Shown piece by piece: positions 53,797 to 62,533 of a stretch of 63,813 nt of DNA. Location: the NCBI GenBank assembly GCA_964592645.1, contig CAZQFV010000023.1, positions 1-63,813 of the forward strand, given 5' to 3'. Each line of letters opens with the position of its first letter. Within the stretch, counting starts at the first letter, position 1. A program made the translations under genes and the position numbers. The notes beneath the pieces were generated by a model. The model did not search any database. It had not been told where the DNA came from and saw nothing but the letters and a program-made list of their open reading frames with translations. The DNA comes from CAZQFV01 sp964592645. GTDB lineage: Bacteria; Chloroflexota; Chloroflexia; DTKN01.

Positions 53797-55497
53797 ATGG
53801 CAGAGCGCGAAGGCAAAGGTGTGGACATCCGGGCCGAGACAAGCAAGCTCAAGCGAGGGCTGACCCTGTTGCCCCTCTTCGGCCTGCTCTACTTCACCGT
53901 GTGTGGCGGATCCTTTGGCGCCGAACCGATGGTCGGCTGGTCCGGGCCGGGCATGGCCCTGCTCCTCATGATCGTCACCCCGATCCTCTTCAGCATCCCC
54001 AATATGCTGATGGTCCGCGAGATGAACTCGATGATGCCGCACGAGGGCGGCTACTACCACTGGACCAAGCAGGCCTTTGGCCCCTTTGTCGGTTTCCTGG
54101 TCGGATGGATGAACTGGGTGGTCTCCTGGGTGGATGTCTCGATCTACCCGGTCTATGCCGCCTACTACCTGAGCTACTTTATCCCCCAGCTGAACGCCGG
54201 CCTGACGATCGGCGGGATGGAGATTCCCCCCTGGGTGCTGCAGTGGTTGGTCGCCCTCGTGCTGATCTGGGCGGTTTCCTACCTGACCATCCGCGGCGCC
54301 CGGCTCTCCGGCCTGACGGTGAACTGGATGGGGGCGGTGATGATGCTGCCCCTGCTGCTCATGTCGGGGGTCGGCATCTATGCCTGGATCACTATGGGGT
54401 CGAGCTTCCGCCTGACCCTGCTGCCGGGAGGAGCCGAGGTCAACATGCCGGCGTTGACCGGGGCCTTTGCCACGGGGCTGTTCGTGGCCATGTGGAACTT
54501 TATGGGCTGGGAGCTGCCGACCGCTGCGGGCAGCGAAGTTGTCAACCCCAAGCGGACCTACCCGCTGGCGATGGTGCTGGTGCTGATCGCCACGGTCCTG
54601 ACCTACTCCATCCCCACGGTGGCCGGCCTGTACGGCGGTGCCGGCGAGGACGGCAAGTACCAGATCTGGGGCATCGAAGCCTATGAATCGGCCTATACGG
54701 TCGAGTTCACCGAGACCGTGGTCCTCACCGATACGGCGGGGGTGGTCACGACCCAGGTGGTGACCAAGACGGGACAGGCCGGCGGAATCGGCGACGTGCT
54801 GGCCGAATACGGCATCAGCGACGAGCAGGTTGCCGCCTGGGACATCGGCCCGGTCGAGGAGATCAAGGCCCGCGATGTCGGCTGGGAGTTCCCGGACATC
54901 GCCCATGCCATCGGCGACAAGGTGGCCGGCAAGGATAGCGCCCTCTCCTGGTTCCTGGGCAGCTCGGTGACGGTGGCGGCCGTCCTGAGCATGGTCGGCC
55001 TCTTTATCGGCAATGGATTGGGCGGCACGCGCATCCCCTTCGCCCTGGCCGAGGACGGCATGATGCCGCGCTGGATGGTCAAGGTGCACCCGCGGTATGG
55101 CACCCCCTGGGTGTCCATCATCTTCTGTGGGGTCATCTTCTCCATCTTTTCCCTGCAGACTTTTGCCTTCCTTGTCGTGCTGGACGTGTTCCTCAATGTG
55201 GTGGCCCTGCTCGTGCAGTTCGGCGCCCTGTGGGTGATGCGCTTCAAGCGGCCGGATGTGCCCCGCCAGAAGGTGCCCGGCGGCTATGTCGGCCTGGCGC
55301 TGATCACGTTGGCCCCGGCCTTTGTCATCGGGCTGGCCGTCTACAGCCAGATCGTCGAGGAGGGCTTCTTCAACGCCGTCGGGCTGGGGCTCCTGGCTAT
55401 CGTCGTCGGGGCGGTGCTCTACTTCCCGATCCGCAAGCTGGCCAAGCCCGGGGTCCCGGACGTAGATCCCTACGTGGAGAGCGAAGAGGAAGAGTAG
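53797..55497 (+). CDS. APC-superfamily amino acid permease with soluble insert, paralogue 2
   Basis: The 566-residue permease has about 12-14 transmembrane segments and APC features (GGSFGAEPMVG, HEGGYYHWTKQAFG). Residues about 280-385 form a hydrophilic insert rich in Thr, Val and acidic residues (VEFTETVVLTD and onwards). Its location between segments is similar to the insert of paralogue 1. It is first in the plus-strand operon with the saccharopine dehydrogenase-like gene and shares the divergent control region with AOR2 and Lrp. GGAGGAG precedes the ATG. Confidence 0.85.
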   Translation: MAEREGKGVDIRAETSKLKRGLTLLPLFGLLYFTVCGGSFGAEPMVGWSGPGMALLLMIVTPILFSIPNMLMVREMNSMMPHEGGYYHWTKQAFGPFVGFLVGWMNWVVSWVDVSIYPVYAAYYLSYFIPQLNAGLTIGGMEIPPWVLQWLVALVLIWAVSYLTIRGARLSGLTVNWMGAVMMLPLLLMSGVGIYAWITMGSSFRLTLLPGGAEVNMPALTGAFATGLFVAMWNFMGWELPTAAGSEVVNPKRTYPLAMVLVLIATVLTYSIPTVAGLYGGAGEDGKYQIWGIEAYESAYTVEFTETVVLTDTAGVVTTQVVTKTGQAGGIGDVLAEYGISDEQVAAWDIGPVEEIKARDVGWEFPDIAHAIGDKVAGKDSALSWFLGSSVTVAAVLSMVGLFIGNGLGGTRIPFALAEDGMMPRWMVKVHPRYGTPWVSIIFCGVIFSIFSLQTFAFLVVLDVFLNVVALLVQFGALWVMRFKRPDVPRQKVPGGYVGLALITLAPAFVIGLAVYSQIVEEGFFNAVGLGLLAIVVGAVLYFPIRKLAKPGVPDVDPYVESEEEE

Positions 55498-55551
55498 ATT
55501 CAGAATGCTGTTGGCCCGTCTGTGCCCAATCCCAAATGAAGGAGGTACTCC

Positions 55552-56757
55552 ATGAAAGTCTTGCTCGTCGGCACCGGTGGTGTAGGGGAAGCGATCGCCG
55601 TCGTCGCCCAGGATCGGCCATGGCTGGAGCTGATGGTCCTCACCGACTACAACCTGGAGCGCGTCCAGGAGGTCTACGGCCGGCTGCGGGTCAAGGAAAA
55701 GTTCGCCATGGAGTGGATCGACGCCGGCGACCAGGCGCAGATCGAAGCGCTGGCCCGCAAGTACGGGGTGGACCTGATCATGAACGCCGTGGATCCAGTC
55801 TTTAACGAAAAGATCTTTGACGCGGCCTTTAACGTGGGCTGCACCTACATGGACATGGCCATGACCCTCTCGCAGCCGCATCCGACCGATCCCTACAACC
55901 AGCCGGGGATCAAGCTGGGCGACTACCAGTTCGCGCGGGCGGCGCAGTGGGAGGAAAAGGGGCTCCTGGCCCTCCTGGGGATGGGCGTTGAGCCGGGCAT
56001 GGCCGATGTCTTTGCGCGCTACGCCGAGAAGCACCTCTTCGACGAGATCGAGGAGATCGGCGTGCGCGACGGTGCCAACCTGGAGGTGCGCGGCTACGAG
56101 TTCGCGCCCAACTTTTCCATCTGGACGACGATCGAAGAGTGCTTGAACCCGCCGGTGATCTGGGAGAAAGACCGCGGCTGGTTCACCACGGCGCCGTTCT
56201 CCGAGCCGGAGGTCTTTGAGTTCCCCGAGGGCATCGGCAAGGTGGAGTGCGTGAACGTCGAGCACGAGGAGGTGCTGCTGGTCCCCCGGTGGGTCAAGTG
56301 CCGGCGCGTCACCTTCAAGTACGGACTGGGCGACCAGTTCATCGGCGTGCTCAAGACGATCAAGATGCTCGGCCTGGACAACAAGGAGCCCATCCATGTC
56401 AAGGGCGTGATGGTCGCCCCGCGCGATGTGGTGGCCGCCTGCCTGCCCGACCCGGCGCACCTGGGAGACTGCATGTTCGGCAAGACGTGCGCCGGCACCT
56501 GGGTCAAGGGCAAGAAAGACGGCCGGCCCCGCCAGGTCTATATCTATCAGGTCGCCGATAACGAGACCTGCATGCGCAAGTACGGCGTCCAGGCCGTCGT
56601 CTGGCAGACGGCGGTCAACCCGGTGATCGCCATGGAGCTCTTGGAGACCGGCGTCTGGAAGGGCAAGGGGGTCCTGGGCCCCGAGGCTTTTGACCCCGAC
56701 CCGTTCATGGCCCTGATGGCGCAGTACGACTTCCCGTACGGGATCAAGGAAATGTAG
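55552..56757 (+). CDS. Saccharopine dehydrogenase/reductase-like enzyme
   Basis: The 401-residue NAD(P)-dependent enzyme has a Rossmann start LLVGTGGVGEAIA and the family segments MNAVDPVFNEKIFDAA, CTYMDMAMT and GMGVEPGMADVFARY. Relatives make or cleave saccharopine in lysine metabolism, or act on carboxynorspermidine and other amino-acid/polyamine conjugates. With polyamine-type aminotransferases nearby, either lysine or polyamine breakdown fits. AAGGAGG precedes the ATG. The start of the decayed gene that follows overlaps its stop closely (TAGATG). Confidence 0.85.
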   Translation: MKVLLVGTGGVGEAIAVVAQDRPWLELMVLTDYNLERVQEVYGRLRVKEKFAMEWIDAGDQAQIEALARKYGVDLIMNAVDPVFNEKIFDAAFNVGCTYMDMAMTLSQPHPTDPYNQPGIKLGDYQFARAAQWEEKGLLALLGMGVEPGMADVFARYAEKHLFDEIEEIGVRDGANLEVRGYEFAPNFSIWTTIEECLNPPVIWEKDRGWFTTAPFSEPEVFEFPEGIGKVECVNVEHEEVLLVPRWVKCRRVTFKYGLGDQFIGVLKTIKMLGLDNKEPIHVKGVMVAPRDVVAACLPDPAHLGDCMFGKTCAGTWVKGKKDGRPRQVYIYQVADNETCMRKYGVQAVVWQTAVNPVIAMELLETGVWKGKGVLGPEAFDPDPFMALMAQYDFPYGIKEM

Positions 56758-57078
56758 ATGACCACCCTCCCGATCACCCACATGACGCCGTACAAGCATG
56801 GCGTCGGCTTCTTCACCCGCCGGGCGAAGCTGTCCGGGGAAGAGGTCCGGCTCTCCTTCCGCGTGGAGGAGATGAACGACATCCTGAAGAGCCTGACGGC
56901 CATCGACTGGAGCGGTGGGCGGGTCCTGGGGATCGACTACGCCACCCCGCAGAGCCGCGAGGAGCGGCTGGCCGGCTGCACCATCACTGCACGATGGCCT
57001 TTTCCCTGCCGGCCGAGCGCATTGCGGCAGCGGTGGACATCTGCCGGCGGGTGCCGCTGCCGCCGGCGGTCGGGGTGA
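56758..57078 (+). pseudogene. Truncated N-terminus of a DUF4139-like protein
   Basis: The first 74 residues look authentic (YKHGVGFF, EVRLSFRVEEMNDILKSLTA, VLGIDY, REERLAGC) and resemble the start of a long hypothetical family with several hundred more residues. After LAGCTI the sequence turns into Arg/Cys/Ser-rich wrong-frame text and stops. The rest of the gene is missing, so this is a deletion remnant. The family name is from memory of the N-terminal pattern. Confidence 0.6.
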
Positions 57079-57161
57079 GGGCCGTGGGGCTGGTGGAGGT
57101 GGCGCCGCAGCGCTATGTCGAGCTGGTCGTCTACCTGTGGGGGCCGGCCGGCCCGGTGTGA
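56994..57161 (+). pseudogene. Coding-like remnant in a second frame
   Basis: A 55-residue frame starting MAFSLPAERIAAAVDI and ending LVVYLWGPAGPV has good codon quality but no ribosome site. It overlaps the wrong-frame tail of the preceding remnant. It may be the far end of the same deleted gene or a piece of another. Confidence 0.3.
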
Positions 57162-57181
57162 GAAAATGCCCCCCAAAGATA

Positions 57182-57210
57182 TTGCATGGACCGGCCGGAT
57201 GTAGTATAAT
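57182..57210 (+). promoter_or_regulatory. Promoter of the single-domain STAS gene
   Basis: TTGCAT and TATAAT with a 17 nt spacer, 79 nt before the start codon. Confidence 0.7.
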
Positions 57211-57289
57211 GCGGGCAGTCTGCCAAGCCATCAGCGCCGCTGCCGCCGTCCCCGTCATAGACGACACCGGTACAGCCGAAGGAGGTCCC

Positions 57290-57625
57290 ATGGAGATCAT
57301 CGAAAAGGAAATGAAGCGGGTCTACTACATCACCCTCAGGGGCCGGCTCGACGCCGAGACGTCTCCCAAACTGGACGAGGTCCTGGACTCGGCCATGGAG
57401 CGGGGGCACTTCCGCTTCGTGCTTGATATGACCGAGGTGCCTTTCGTCAGCAGCCGCGGGCTCAAGACGCTGCTGCGGGTGCGCAAGGAGGTCCGCCGTT
57501 TCAACCGCGGCGACCTGCACCTGGTCAACATCCAGCCCAATATCCGCGAATCCCTGGCCCTGACCGGCCTGCTGTCCCTCTTCCAGGTCTATGACGATCC
57601 TGTGGCCGCGGTGGGGGACTTTTAG
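57290..57625 (+). CDS. STAS-domain protein (anti-anti-sigma type)
   Basis: This 111-residue single STAS domain is of the SpoIIAA/RsbV type. The phosphorylation loop reads VPFVSSRGLKTLL, where a Ser of the SSRG motif would be the regulatory site, and FRFVLDM precedes it. Such proteins release a sigma factor from an anti-sigma kinase when unphosphorylated. No kinase or sigma gene lies in this window. The start has AAGGAGG upstream, and the gene has its own promoter and a strong terminator. Confidence 0.88.
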   Translation: MEIIEKEMKRVYYITLRGRLDAETSPKLDEVLDSAMERGHFRFVLDMTEVPFVSSRGLKTLLRVRKEVRRFNRGDLHLVNIQPNIRESLALTGLLSLFQVYDDPVAAVGDF

Positions 57626-57682
57626 CATCCCTCCTGCTATCCCATCTATCCCACGATACCGGACCCGGTTCTCGGTCGCGCG

Positions 57683-57715
57683 GTCTGCGGGGGCCACTGG
57701 CCCCCGCAGACTTTT
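57683..57715 (+). terminator. Intrinsic terminator of the STAS gene
   Basis: A 13 bp perfect stem (GTCTGCGGGGGCC and its complement) with a 3 nt loop, followed by TTTT. It lies between the STAS gene and the convergent lipoprotein gene. Confidence 0.85.
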
Positions 57716-57727
57716 GTGCGCCGATCG

Positions 57728-58504
57728 CTAGAATTGAATCCTGCAGTCGTAGGGCACCAGCGTCTTGCGCTGGACATCCAGCATGGTATGTGGGTACTCC
57801 CGGCGCAGGGTGTAGACCTCTTCCGCGAACCCGCCCCACTTGCTGAAGGTGACGACCCGCACACGCACCGTCTCGCCCTGGAGCTCGACGATCGGCGTAT
57901 AGTCCAGCTTCCGGGCCGGCCGGACGACATCGTCGGGCATGGTCAAGTCGCTGTCCTCCAACCTGGCGATGAGCTTTTCCAGTTGGGCGCGATCGCAGAC
58001 GAGCTGGGTGTCGTTGTAGTTGGCGTGCCAAAAGAGATAGAACTGCCCGCCCTGGATGCGCAGGGCGACCAGCTCGAAGAAGCTCTCCGGCGTGCCGTCG
58101 GCGCGGACGCGGTCCAGGTAGGAAGAGCGCTGCTGGGTGGGGGCGCCGACGGCGGCGCTGTAGGCGGAGTAGTTCTCGTAGGGCGCCTGGTCGGCCGGCC
58201 GGGCGTAGAGCATGGGCAGCCCGCCCATACCGTCATAGTAATAGACATAGTCCAGCACGTAGCCCGGCTCCATGGAGAGGTGGGTCAGCACGGTGAAGTA
58301 GACGTTGGGATCGAACTCGCTGCCGTCGCGGACGGCATCCTCCTGCTTCAGGTGCTTGGGGATCTCCCCCGGCTTCAGTGCCGCCAGGGCGTCCACCGTC
58401 CGCAGCCAGGCGGAGGGGGTCGGGGAAGGGGTAAGGGAACAGGACCCCAGGGCCAACACGATCGTGCTCAAGCCGAAGAGGGTTACGGCGATGCGCTTTC
58501 TCAT
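57728..58504 (-). CDS. Putative lipoprotein, unknown function
   Basis: The 258-residue protein has a lipoprotein signal peptide: RKR, a hydrophobic stretch, and lipobox LALGSC with Cys22 followed by a Thr/Pro/Ser spacer. The mature part is a mixed alpha/beta domain with several aromatic motifs (VYYYDG, FYLFWHANYND). I do not recognise the family. It lies 42 nt after the ornithine aminotransferase-like gene on the same strand and is probably co-transcribed. Confidence 0.78.
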   Translation of the reverse strand: MRKRIAVTLFGLSTIVLALGSCSLTPSPTPSAWLRTVDALAALKPGEIPKHLKQEDAVRDGSEFDPNVYFTVLTHLSMEPGYVLDYVYYYDGMGGLPMLYARPADQAPYENYSAYSAAVGAPTQQRSSYLDRVRADGTPESFFELVALRIQGGQFYLFWHANYNDTQLVCDRAQLEKLIARLEDSDLTMPDDVVRPARKLDYTPIVELQGETVRVRVVTFSKWGGFAEEVYTLRREYPHTMLDVQRKTLVPYDCRIQF

Positions 58505-58546
58505 GGGAGTCCCCCTTCAGGGACGAGTAGCAAGTGTCCTTGACCT

Positions 58547-59770
58547 CTACGTCCGTTTATCCGGTGCCGAAATCCGGGTCAAAATGGGCTCGATGCGCTC
58601 CAGCGCCCAGTCGAGTTCCTCTTTCGTCACCACCAGCGGCGGTGCGAAGCGGATGACGTGGTCGTGGGTCTCCTTGCACAGGAGCCCCTGCTCCTTCAGC
58701 GCCTCGCAGAAGCGGCGGGCGCCGCCGGCCTCCGGCTTGAGTTCCACGCCGATCATCAGCCCCTTGCCGCGCACCTCGCGGATGTGCTCGCTCTCGATGC
58801 GCTGCAGCCGCCCCAGGAAGTACTGGCCCAGCTCCGCCGAGCGCTCGATCAGCCGCTCGTCCACCAGCACGCGCAGCGCCTCGCGGGCCACGGCGCAGGC
58901 CAGCGGGTTCCCGCCGAAGGTGGAGCCGTGCTCGCCGGGGCGAAAGACGCCCAGGATGTCGCGCGAGGCCAGGGTCGCCGAGACCGGGTAGAAACCGCCG
59001 GAGAGGGCCTTGCCGATGATCAGCATGTCGGGGCGCACCCCCTCCCACTCGCAGGCCAGGAGTTTGCCGCAGCGGCCCAGGCCGCTCTGGATCTCGTCGG
59101 CGATGAAGAGCACCCGGTTGCGGGTGCAGATGTCGCGCACGCCCCGGAGGTAGCCATCCGGCGGGATGATCACGCCGCCCTCGCCCTGCACCGGCTCGAC
59201 CATAAAGGCCACGGTGTTGGGGGTGATGGCGCGTTCCAGGGCCGCGGCGTCGCCATAGGGGATGATCTTGAAGCCGGCCGTGTGCGGGCCGAATCCGTCG
59301 CGGTAGGCCGGCTCGGTGGAGAAGCTGATGATGGTGATGGTGCGCCCGTGAAAGTTGCCGCTGCAGGCGATGATCTCGGCCTGGCCGTCGGGCACGCCCT
59401 TGACCGTGTAGCCCCACTTGCGCGCCGCCTTGAGCGCCGTCTCCACCGCCTCGGCCCCCGAGTTCATCGGCAGCATCATCTCGTAGCCGGTGAGCTCGCA
59501 CAGCTCCTTTTCCAGGAGCGGAAGCTGGTCGTTGCGAAAGGCCCGCGAGGTGAGTGTCACCCGCTGGGCCTGCTCCACCAACGCCCGTAGGATGCGCGGG
59601 TGGCAGTGCCCCTGGTTGACGGCCGAATAGGCGCTCAAAAAGTCCAGGTAGCGTTTGCCGTCGACATCCCAGACCCATACCCCCTGGGCCCGTTGGATCA
59701 CCACGTCCAACGGCTTGTAGTTGTGGGCGCCGTAGCGTTCCTCGATCTGAATATATTCCTGCGTGTTCAT
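58547..59770 (-). CDS. rocD: Ornithine aminotransferase-like class III enzyme
   Basis: The 407-residue PLP enzyme closely fits ornithine--oxo-acid transaminases, which convert ornithine to glutamate-5-semialdehyde. It starts with EERYGAHNYKPLDVVI, then has LSAYSAVNQGHCHP, MNSGAEAVETALKAARKWGY, SGNFHGRTITI, IADEIQSGLGR and the PLP lysine in IIGKALSGGFYPVSA. The ATG at 59770 has AAGGAG about 7 nt upstream; a longer reading frame crosses the promoter and is not used. It is the third class III aminotransferase in 17 kb. Confidence 0.92.
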   Translation of the reverse strand: MNTQEYIQIEERYGAHNYKPLDVVIQRAQGVWVWDVDGKRYLDFLSAYSAVNQGHCHPRILRALVEQAQRVTLTSRAFRNDQLPLLEKELCELTGYEMMLPMNSGAEAVETALKAARKWGYTVKGVPDGQAEIIACSGNFHGRTITIISFSTEPAYRDGFGPHTAGFKIIPYGDAAALERAITPNTVAFMVEPVQGEGGVIIPPDGYLRGVRDICTRNRVLFIADEIQSGLGRCGKLLACEWEGVRPDMLIIGKALSGGFYPVSATLASRDILGVFRPGEHGSTFGGNPLACAVAREALRVLVDERLIERSAELGQYFLGRLQRIESEHIREVRGKGLMIGVELKPEAGGARRFCEALKEQGLLCKETHDHVIRFAPPLVVTKEELDWALERIEPILTRISAPDKRT

Positions 59771-59837
59771 TTTTTTCACTCCTTGAAAACCTCGCCGTCG
59801 AGACCGTTCGCCATTGAACGGGTCAGCTTGCGCCCAG

Positions 59838-59866
59838 AGTATAACACCACATGGGTGTTCTGACAA
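59838..59866 (-). promoter_or_regulatory. Promoter of rocD
   Basis: TTGTCA and TATACT with a 17 nt spacer, about 68 nt before the rocD start. Confidence 0.7.
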
Positions 59867-59872
59867 ACGGGT

Positions 59873-59911
59873 GACACCTTGTGAAGGCCCGAAGGATCCT
59901 CGCAAGGTGTC
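59873..59911 (-). terminator. Hairpin after the transglutaminase-like gene
   Basis: GACACCTTG and CAAGGTGTC arms with a further paired AAGG/CCTT core form a palindrome 9 nt after the transglutaminase-like stop and just before the rocD promoter. T-run is weak. Confidence 0.55.
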
Positions 59912-59919
59912 GCCCTGGG

Positions 59920-60558
59920 TTACTTCTTCGGGTGCCAAAGGCCGGCGTCGTCGGCCCCCAGCAAGCCGCCATCGAAGGTGCGCCGGTCCATCGGAGAGAG
60001 GCCGGCCTCCATCTCCGGCGTCAGCAGGGCGATGCGCGGCAGCGCCTCCAGGCGGGCGATCAGGGGGTCCAGCGCCTCGTCGCTCCACATCCATCCCCAG
60101 GCATCGAACTTGCGCAGATCCAACGGGCGGGTGTAGGAGCGCAGCGTCTTTTGCCCCAGCACGTTGTAGTAGAACTCGAAGTAGGACATCACCAGCTCGC
60201 GCAGGGTGCGGTAGATCGGCTCGCGGAAGCGCAGCCCGACGGTGTTGGACTTGGCCAGGGCCCCGTAGCCGCCGTGCCGCCTGTAGACGGCCAGGAGATG
60301 GTCGTCGTCGGTATCGGGGGCCGGAAAGAGGTTGACCAGCAGCGGCGGGTCGCCCAGGCGGCGCAGGGCGGCAGCGGCCAGGAGGGCGCCGTCGAAGCAG
60401 TTGGCCAGGCGATCCTGCAGGACGCGCAGCGGGCAGCGGTTGAAAGGGTCCGCGCTGTAGGGGATCTGGTCCAGGAATGTCTGGATATCTAACGGGCTGT
60501 TCAGACCGTCCCAGGCTGCACGTTGCTCCGCCGTCAAGAGCGCTGCGAATTCTTCCAT
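59920..60558 (-). CDS. Transglutaminase-like protein
   Basis: The 212-residue protein shows a plausible Cys-His pair of the transglutaminase-like fold: Cys in RLANCFDGALLAAAALR and His in DDDHLLAVYRR, with a following Gly-Tyr segment. The C-terminal part is rich in aromatic and acidic residues (FDAWGWMWSDEALDPL). No signal peptide is visible. Activity could be hydrolysis of a peptide or an acyl transfer. The ATG at 60558 overlaps the TGA of the GNAT gene; an alternative ATG at 60564 adds two residues. The assignment rests on short motifs. Confidence 0.65.
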   Translation of the reverse strand: MEEFAALLTAEQRAAWDGLNSPLDIQTFLDQIPYSADPFNRCPLRVLQDRLANCFDGALLAAAALRRLGDPPLLVNLFPAPDTDDDHLLAVYRRHGGYGALAKSNTVGLRFREPIYRTLRELVMSYFEFYYNVLGQKTLRSYTRPLDLRKFDAWGWMWSDEALDPLIARLEALPRIALLTPEMEAGLSPMDRRTFDGGLLGADDAGLWHPKK

Positions 60559-61160
60559 CACCATGTATCCAGGCAGTTCAGGTCGAGGTACCAGATCAGC
60601 ATGGTCTCGTGGGCCACGTGGGGAACGCCGGCGTAGCCGTAGCAGTCGATCTCGCCCAGGACGGCTCCTTGCCGGCGGTAGAAGCGGCAGGCCGGCAGGT
60701 TGACGTTCTGGGTCTCGATCTTGAGCAGGCGAGCCCCCTGCCGGTGGGCCCAACGGGCGGCCTGCCAAAAGACCTGGCGGCCGATGCCCTGGCCCCGGCG
60801 GTCGGGATGGACGCGGATGTCCCAGAGGACGGCCATGTCGTCGCGGTTGGCCAGCATGTGCACGTTGGGTGTCCGCCAGGCCACGGCCGCCGCGCCCACG
60901 GGCCGGCCTTCGTCCAGGGCCACGAAAAAGCCCCAGTGGCGCACGTCGAACTCGTGGGGCCAGTCGATCGGCCGGCCTTCCCCATAGGCGTCATAGTCCT
61001 TCACATACGGCGCGGCCACCGGCTCCTCGCGCAGCCGGATGCCGCCCAGCCCGCCGTCCAGCGGCTCGGGGCGGAGCACGGTCTTTACCAGTAAGGTGCT
61101 GGGCACCTGGGCGTAAAGGGCAATTTCGGCGGGCTGGATCTCTTGAATCTGTACGGCCAT
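60558..61160 (-). CDS. GNAT family N-acetyltransferase
   Basis: This 200-residue GNAT acetyltransferase has the acetyl-CoA loop HPDRRGQGIGRQVF and the motif B segment NLPACRFYRRQGA, with VALDEGRPVGAA before them. The acceptor is unknown. The ATG at 61160 is chosen for GAGGAGG upstream; the extended frame to 61277 runs across the promoter. It is co-translated with the transglutaminase-like gene (TGATG overlap). Confidence 0.88.
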   Translation of the reverse strand: MAVQIQEIQPAEIALYAQVPSTLLVKTVLRPEPLDGGLGGIRLREEPVAAPYVKDYDAYGEGRPIDWPHEFDVRHWGFFVALDEGRPVGAAAVAWRTPNVHMLANRDDMAVLWDIRVHPDRRGQGIGRQVFWQAARWAHRQGARLLKIETQNVNLPACRFYRRQGAVLGEIDCYGYAGVPHVAHETMLIWYLDLNCLDTW

Positions 61161-61188
61161 CGTCCGACCTCCTCGGTTGACCCCATGC

Positions 61189-61217
61189 ATCATATCACGG
61201 AACCGTATAGATGGCAA
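61189..61217 (-). promoter_or_regulatory. Promoter of the GNAT-transglutaminase operon
   Basis: TTGCCA and TATGAT with a 17 nt spacer on the minus strand. It is divergent from the M20 promoter. Confidence 0.65.
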
Positions 61218-61239
61218 AGGAGCTGGTTTTCGGCGCTTG

Positions 61240-61268
61240 TTGCATCTATGGGCCGGGCGTGGTACAAT
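61240..61268 (+). promoter_or_regulatory. Promoter of the M20-acyltransferase operon
   Basis: TTGCAT and TACAAT with a 17 nt spacer, 26 nt before the M20 start codon. Confidence 0.75.
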
Positions 61269-61294
61269 CGCGGCCACAGCAAAGGAGGATAGTG

Positions 61295-62479
61295 ATGCTC
61301 GACAAGGCCCAGCGCATCGCTGCGCAGCTCAGCGCCTGGCGTCGCGATTTCCACATGCACCCGGAGTTGGGGTTCCGCGAGACGCGCACCGCGGCCGCGG
61401 TGGCCGATGTCCTGCAGTCCCTGGGCTACCGGGTGCGCAGCGGCGTCGGCCGCACCGGCGTCGTCGGCGAGCGGGGGACGGGGCGCCCGGTGGTGGCCAT
61501 CCGCGCCGACATGGACGCCCTGCCGATCGAGGAGGCCAACGAGGTCCCCTACGCTTCGCAGAATATCGGGGTGATGCACGCCTGCGGGCACGACGCCCAC
61601 ACCGCCATCGGTCTGGGGGTGGCCACGCTGCTGGCGGGAGAGGAGTTTTCCGGCACGGTGCGCCTTCTCTTCCAGCCGGCCGAGGAGGTCGCCGACGCCG
61701 AGGGGCGCAGCGGCGCCCAGCGCATGGCCGAGGACGGGGCGATGGACGGCGTGGAGTGGGTGCTGGCGCTGCATGTGGACCCGGACCGGGCCGTGGGCGA
61801 CATCAGCGTGGCGGCCGGCCCCCAATCGGCGGGGGTCGACACCTTCTACGCCACCATCGTCGGCCGGGGGGGGCACGGCGCCTCGCCCGAGGATACGATC
61901 GACCCCATCTATATCGCCGGCCACGTCATCCTGGCGCTGAACGCCATCATCTCCCGCCGGCGGTCGCCGCTGCTGCCGGCCGTGATCAGCATCGGCTCGA
62001 TCAAGGGCGGGGAGGCCGACAATGTCATCCCCGACCGGGTGAAGATGAGCGGCACGATCCGCTACCTGGAGCCGGCCGCGCAGGCGCTGCTCCACGCCGA
62101 GATCGAGCGCGCCCTGGGGCTGACCAGGACGCTGGGCGGCGACTATGATCTGCGCATCGAGCCGGGCGGCCCCCCGATGATCGGCGACCCCGGTGTGGTG
62201 GAACTGGTCCGGCAGGTGGCAAACGACCTGCTTGGCCCGCAGCATGTGCAGCCCCCGCGGCGGGACATGGGGGCCGAGGATTTTGGCGTCTTTAGCAGCC
62301 TGGCGCCCGGGACGATGTTCAGCCTGGGCTGCCGGCTGGAGGGCGATGTGCGCCGCGTCCATAGCCCGCGCTTCGACCTGGACGAACGTTGCCTACCCAT
62401 CGGCGCGGCCATTCTGGCCGAAGCGGCGCTGCGCCTGCTGCGCGGGCTGGAGCTCCTGGACAAGCCGGCCCAACCGTAG
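61295..62479 (+). CDS. M20-family amidohydrolase (aminoacylase/IAA-amino acid hydrolase-like)
   Basis: The 394-residue M20D-type metal amidohydrolase removes the acyl group from N-acyl amino acids or related amides. Metal and catalytic motifs are FHMHPELGF, IRADMDALP, ACGHDAHTA, PAEE and the C-terminal DMGAEDFG region. The dimerisation domain occupies about residues 185-295 (GRGGHGASPEDTIDP). No signal peptide is present, so it is cytoplasmic. AAAGGAGG precedes the ATG; an upstream ATG in frame overlaps the promoter. It feeds free amino acids to the aminotransferases nearby, by inference. Confidence 0.9.
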   Translation: MLDKAQRIAAQLSAWRRDFHMHPELGFRETRTAAAVADVLQSLGYRVRSGVGRTGVVGERGTGRPVVAIRADMDALPIEEANEVPYASQNIGVMHACGHDAHTAIGLGVATLLAGEEFSGTVRLLFQPAEEVADAEGRSGAQRMAEDGAMDGVEWVLALHVDPDRAVGDISVAAGPQSAGVDTFYATIVGRGGHGASPEDTIDPIYIAGHVILALNAIISRRRSPLLPAVISIGSIKGGEADNVIPDRVKMSGTIRYLEPAAQALLHAEIERALGLTRTLGGDYDLRIEPGGPPMIGDPGVVELVRQVANDLLGPQHVQPPRRDMGAEDFGVFSSLAPGTMFSLGCRLEGDVRRVHSPRFDLDERCLPIGAAILAEAALRLLRGLELLDKPAQP

Positions 62480-62533
62480 TATGATGCGGCATTTCCCTGT
62501 CCATCCCAAGCAGAGCAGACCTGGAGGTCCGCA

